DNA of 11,492 bases, taken from Pseudomonadota bacterium. GTDB lineage: Bacteria; Pseudomonadota; Gammaproteobacteria; Pseudomonadales; UBA5518. The stretch's first letter is position 1. Every line of letters starts with the position of its first letter. Positions 8,799 to 11,492 of the stretch are shown here, in pieces. The notes under the pieces are model-generated. The model saw nothing but the letters and a program-made list of their open reading frames with translations, was not told the origin of the DNA and made no database searches. The DNA lies in assembly GCA_963204845.1 (NCBI GenBank), contig CAUJIL010000260.1:1-11492 (forward strand), given 5' to 3'. The position numbers were made by a program, and so were the translations under genes.

Positions 8799-9608
8799 TG
8801 GCGTCGCGGGATCGAACCAGCGCAGCAGCGCCTCGCTGCCGGTATCGGTGAAATCGCGGCGGTTGCGCGGCACGCGCCAGGCCCGCGAGGAGTGCAGTGC
8901 GCTGTAGCTGTAGCAGGAATCGGGGCGCATCGGGTCCAGCGAGGCCGGCCCCGGCGGCACCGCCTCCTCGTCGAACACGCGTGACAGTGCGACGAAAAAA
9001 CCGCGCTGGAGTACAAACGCGTATTCGAACCCGGTATCGTCGAGCGCCGTGCGCGCCCAGCCGGTGAAGCCACCGAACACCTTCTGCCCGGCGTAGAGCC
9101 CGGGAGCGACGATCACATTGTTCTCCAGTGTCCACTCGAGCACACGCGTACCGTCGCAATCGAGCGTCGCGACGGTGCGCCCGTCGATCACGTCCGGGAT
9201 CGTCACGTCGTAGCGCCGCTCGCGTGACTCACGGCGCGCATGCACCATCGCGAGCGCGGCGAGGTCGAACAGATGCGTGCAGTGCCGGCGCGGGTTCTGC
9301 CAGCGCCCGAGGGTCCGCAACGGATCGGATAGCGGTGCTCCAGCCAGCGAATGCAGCTCCTGCGTTGCCTCGGGACAGGTGGTCAGCGGGTAGCGCTCGG
9401 CGTGCGCTGCGATCGCGGTGATCCGCTCCCCGTCATGTTCGAGCGTGACCGAAAAAGCGTGCGGGTCGTCCTCGACCGCGGCGCACACACAGCGCGGCGA
9501 GTCGCGATGCAGCACGATCGCGCGCCGGTAACGGCCGCTGCCGTAACGCGGGTCGTAAACCGCGTCGGGATAGCGGGCTCCGGCTTCGGCTCCGGGGTCG
9601 CTGCTCAT
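8790..9608 (-). CDS. DUF2889 family protein of unknown function
   Basis: This 272-residue protein has no signal peptide or membrane segment. I recognise the DUF2889 pattern: GRYRRAIVL (25-33), VEDDPHAFSVTLEHDG (45-60), RYPLTTCPEA (72-81) and HCTHLFDLAALAMVHA (109-124). The conserved Cys78, Cys110 and His113 could bind a metal or a cofactor, but this is only inference. The C-terminal half is less conserved and ends with a Trp- and Asp-rich stretch. The ATG at 9608 has no clear ribosome binding site, and a strong hairpin ends at the base just before it. No promoter is visible in the 46 bases after sucD, so it is either read from the sucCD transcript or has a promoter inside sucD. No function is known for the family. 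Confidence 0.82.
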   Translation of the reverse strand: MSSDPGAEAGARYPDAVYDPRYGSGRYRRAIVLHRDSPRCVCAAVEDDPHAFSVTLEHDGERITAIAAHAERYPLTTCPEATQELHSLAGAPLSDPLRTLGRWQNPRRHCTHLFDLAALAMVHARRESRERRYDVTIPDVIDGRTVATLDCDGTRVLEWTLENNVIVAPGLYAGQKVFGGFTGWARTALDDTGFEYAFVLQRGFFVALSRVFDEEAVPPGPASLDPMRPDSCYSYSALHSSRAWRVPRNRRDFTDTGSEALLRWFDPATPSD

Positions 9609-9637
9609 CGCCGTGCCCCGGCGCGCGGGGCACGGCG
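9609..9637 (-). terminator. Perfect 12-bp hairpin after sucD (terminator or RBS-blocking structure)
   Basis: CGCCGTGCCCCG and CGGGGCACGGCG form a perfect 12-bp stem around a 5-base loop (GCGCG). It lies 18 bases after the sucD stop and ends right against the ATG of the DUF2889 gene. No T-run follows on the minus strand (the next bases are ATGAGC), so it is not a canonical intrinsic terminator. It could still slow or stop polymerase, protect the 3' end of sucCD mRNA, or hide the start of the next gene. Confidence 0.6.
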
Positions 9638-9654
9638 TTCGTCGTCGCGGCGGA

Positions 9655-10527
9655 TCACCAGCCGGTGACCGCCTTCAGCGCGCTGCCGATCTCGGCGAGG
9701 CTGCGCACCGTCTTCACGCCGGCCGCCTCCAGCGCGGCGAACTTCTCGTCCGCGGTGCCCTTGCCGCCGGCGATGATCGCGCCCGCGTGGCCCATCCGCT
9801 TGCCCTTCGGCGCGGTGACCCCGGCGATGTACGATACCACCGGCTTGGTCACGTTGGCCTTGATGAACGCCGCCGCCTCTTCCTCGGCCGAACCGCCGAT
9901 CTCGCCGATCATCACGATCGCCTCGGTCGCCGGATCCTGCTGGAACATGCCGAGGATGTCGATGAAGTTCGAGCCCGGGATCGGGTCGCCGCCGATACCG
10001 ACGCAGGTCGACTGGCCGAAGCCCGCATCGGTGGTCTGCTTCACGGCCTCGTAGGTCAGCGTGCCGGAGCGCGAGACGATGCCCACGCGGCCGGGCTTGT
10101 GGATGTGGCCCGGCATGATGCCGATCTTGCACTCGCCCGGCGTGATCACGCCCGGGCAGTTCGGCCCGATCAGGCGCACGCCGAGCTGGTCGCACGTGAC
10201 CTTGACCTCGAGCATGTCGAGCGTGGGCACGCCCTCGGTGATGCACACGATCAGGCGGATGCCGTTGTTCGCGGCCTCGAGGATCGAGTCCTTGCAGAAC
10301 GGCGCCGGGACGTAGATCACGGAGGCGTCGGCGCCGGTGGCGGCGACCGCGTCGGCCACGGTGTCGAACACCGGCAGGCCAAGGTGCGTCTGACCGCCCT
10401 TGCCGGGCGTGACGCCACCGACCATCCTGGTGCCGTACTCGATCGACTGTTTCGAATGCGAGGTTCCCTGCGAGCCGGTGAAGCCCTGGCAGATGACCTT
10501 GGTGTCCTTGTTGACCAGAATGCTCAT
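9655..10527 (-). CDS. sucD: Succinyl-CoA ligase (ADP/GDP-forming) alpha subunit
   Basis: This is the alpha subunit of succinyl-CoA synthetase, the TCA-cycle enzyme that converts succinyl-CoA to succinate while making ATP or GTP. The 290 residues match the family length. The N-terminal CoA-binding Rossmann domain (about 1-125) shows CQGFTGSQGT (13-22) and GPNCPG (121-126). The phosphohistidine is His247 in KRMGHAGAI. The ligase domain carries GIGGDPIPG (177-185) and GEIGGSAEEEAA (208-219). The ATG at 10527 has AAGGGG 7 bases upstream, overlapping the last codons of sucC, which is only 4 bases away, so the subunits are translated together. A hairpin follows the stop codon. Confidence 0.98.
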   Translation of the reverse strand: MSILVNKDTKVICQGFTGSQGTSHSKQSIEYGTRMVGGVTPGKGGQTHLGLPVFDTVADAVAATGADASVIYVPAPFCKDSILEAANNGIRLIVCITEGVPTLDMLEVKVTCDQLGVRLIGPNCPGVITPGECKIGIMPGHIHKPGRVGIVSRSGTLTYEAVKQTTDAGFGQSTCVGIGGDPIPGSNFIDILGMFQQDPATEAIVMIGEIGGSAEEEAAAFIKANVTKPVVSYIAGVTAPKGKRMGHAGAIIAGGKGTADEKFAALEAAGVKTVRSLAEIGSALKAVTGW

Positions 10528-10531
10528 CGAA

Positions 10532-11492
<961 letters not shown>

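Noticed and set aside
6740..9073. Minus-strand open frame of 777 codons opposite the MmgE/PrpD and DDN-like genes
   Set aside because: It is the longest frame in the window but is Arg/Ala/Pro-rich and motif-free, and it runs across three real genes. Stop codons are rare in this antisense frame because of GC bias.

Overview
The window looks like chromosomal sequence from a high-GC (by eye about two-thirds G+C) gammaproteobacterium. AroC, HtpG, SucC and SucD read very close to their Escherichia coli counterparts. The gene order alpha/beta hydrolase, prmB, aroC, MFS transporter resembles, from memory, the arrangement in Pseudomonas. Nearly every base is coding, no gap exceeds about 165 bases, and I see no mobile element, CRISPR array, tRNA or rRNA.

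Region A (1-6697, minus strand) is a tight six-gene run transcribed right to left: htpG, iron-dependent alcohol dehydrogenase, alpha/beta hydrolase, prmB, aroC and a PPP-type MFS transporter that runs off the left edge. Junctions are 4-14 base overlaps or gaps of 34 bases or less. The run starts at a near-textbook heat-shock (sigma-32) promoter in front of htpG. That promoter also fixes the htpG start at 6632. A perfect TATAAT spanning the prmB stop codon may give aroC its own promoter.

Region B (6698-8781, plus strand) is a divergent two-gene unit: a MmgE/PrpD-family protein and a small DDN/TIGR00026-type (deazaflavin or nitroreductase-like) protein, joined by a GTGA overlap. A plausible sigma-70 promoter and a good ribosome binding site precede it. 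These two genes are the most accessory-looking part of the window and their substrates are unknown.

Region C (8782-11492, minus strand) holds sucC (5' end off the right edge) and sucD, the two subunits of succinyl-CoA ligase from the TCA cycle. A DUF2889 protein follows and converges with region B. A perfect 12-bp-stem hairpin lies between sucD and the DUF2889 gene, directly against its start codon. The convergent junction carries an imperfect REP-like palindrome.

Most of the window is ordinary housekeeping DNA. I found no convincing new biological system. The points worth a second look are regulatory (the heat-shock promoter heading a run that includes aroC and prmB, and the hairpin at the DUF2889 start) and the uncharacterised MmgE/PrpD-DDN pair.
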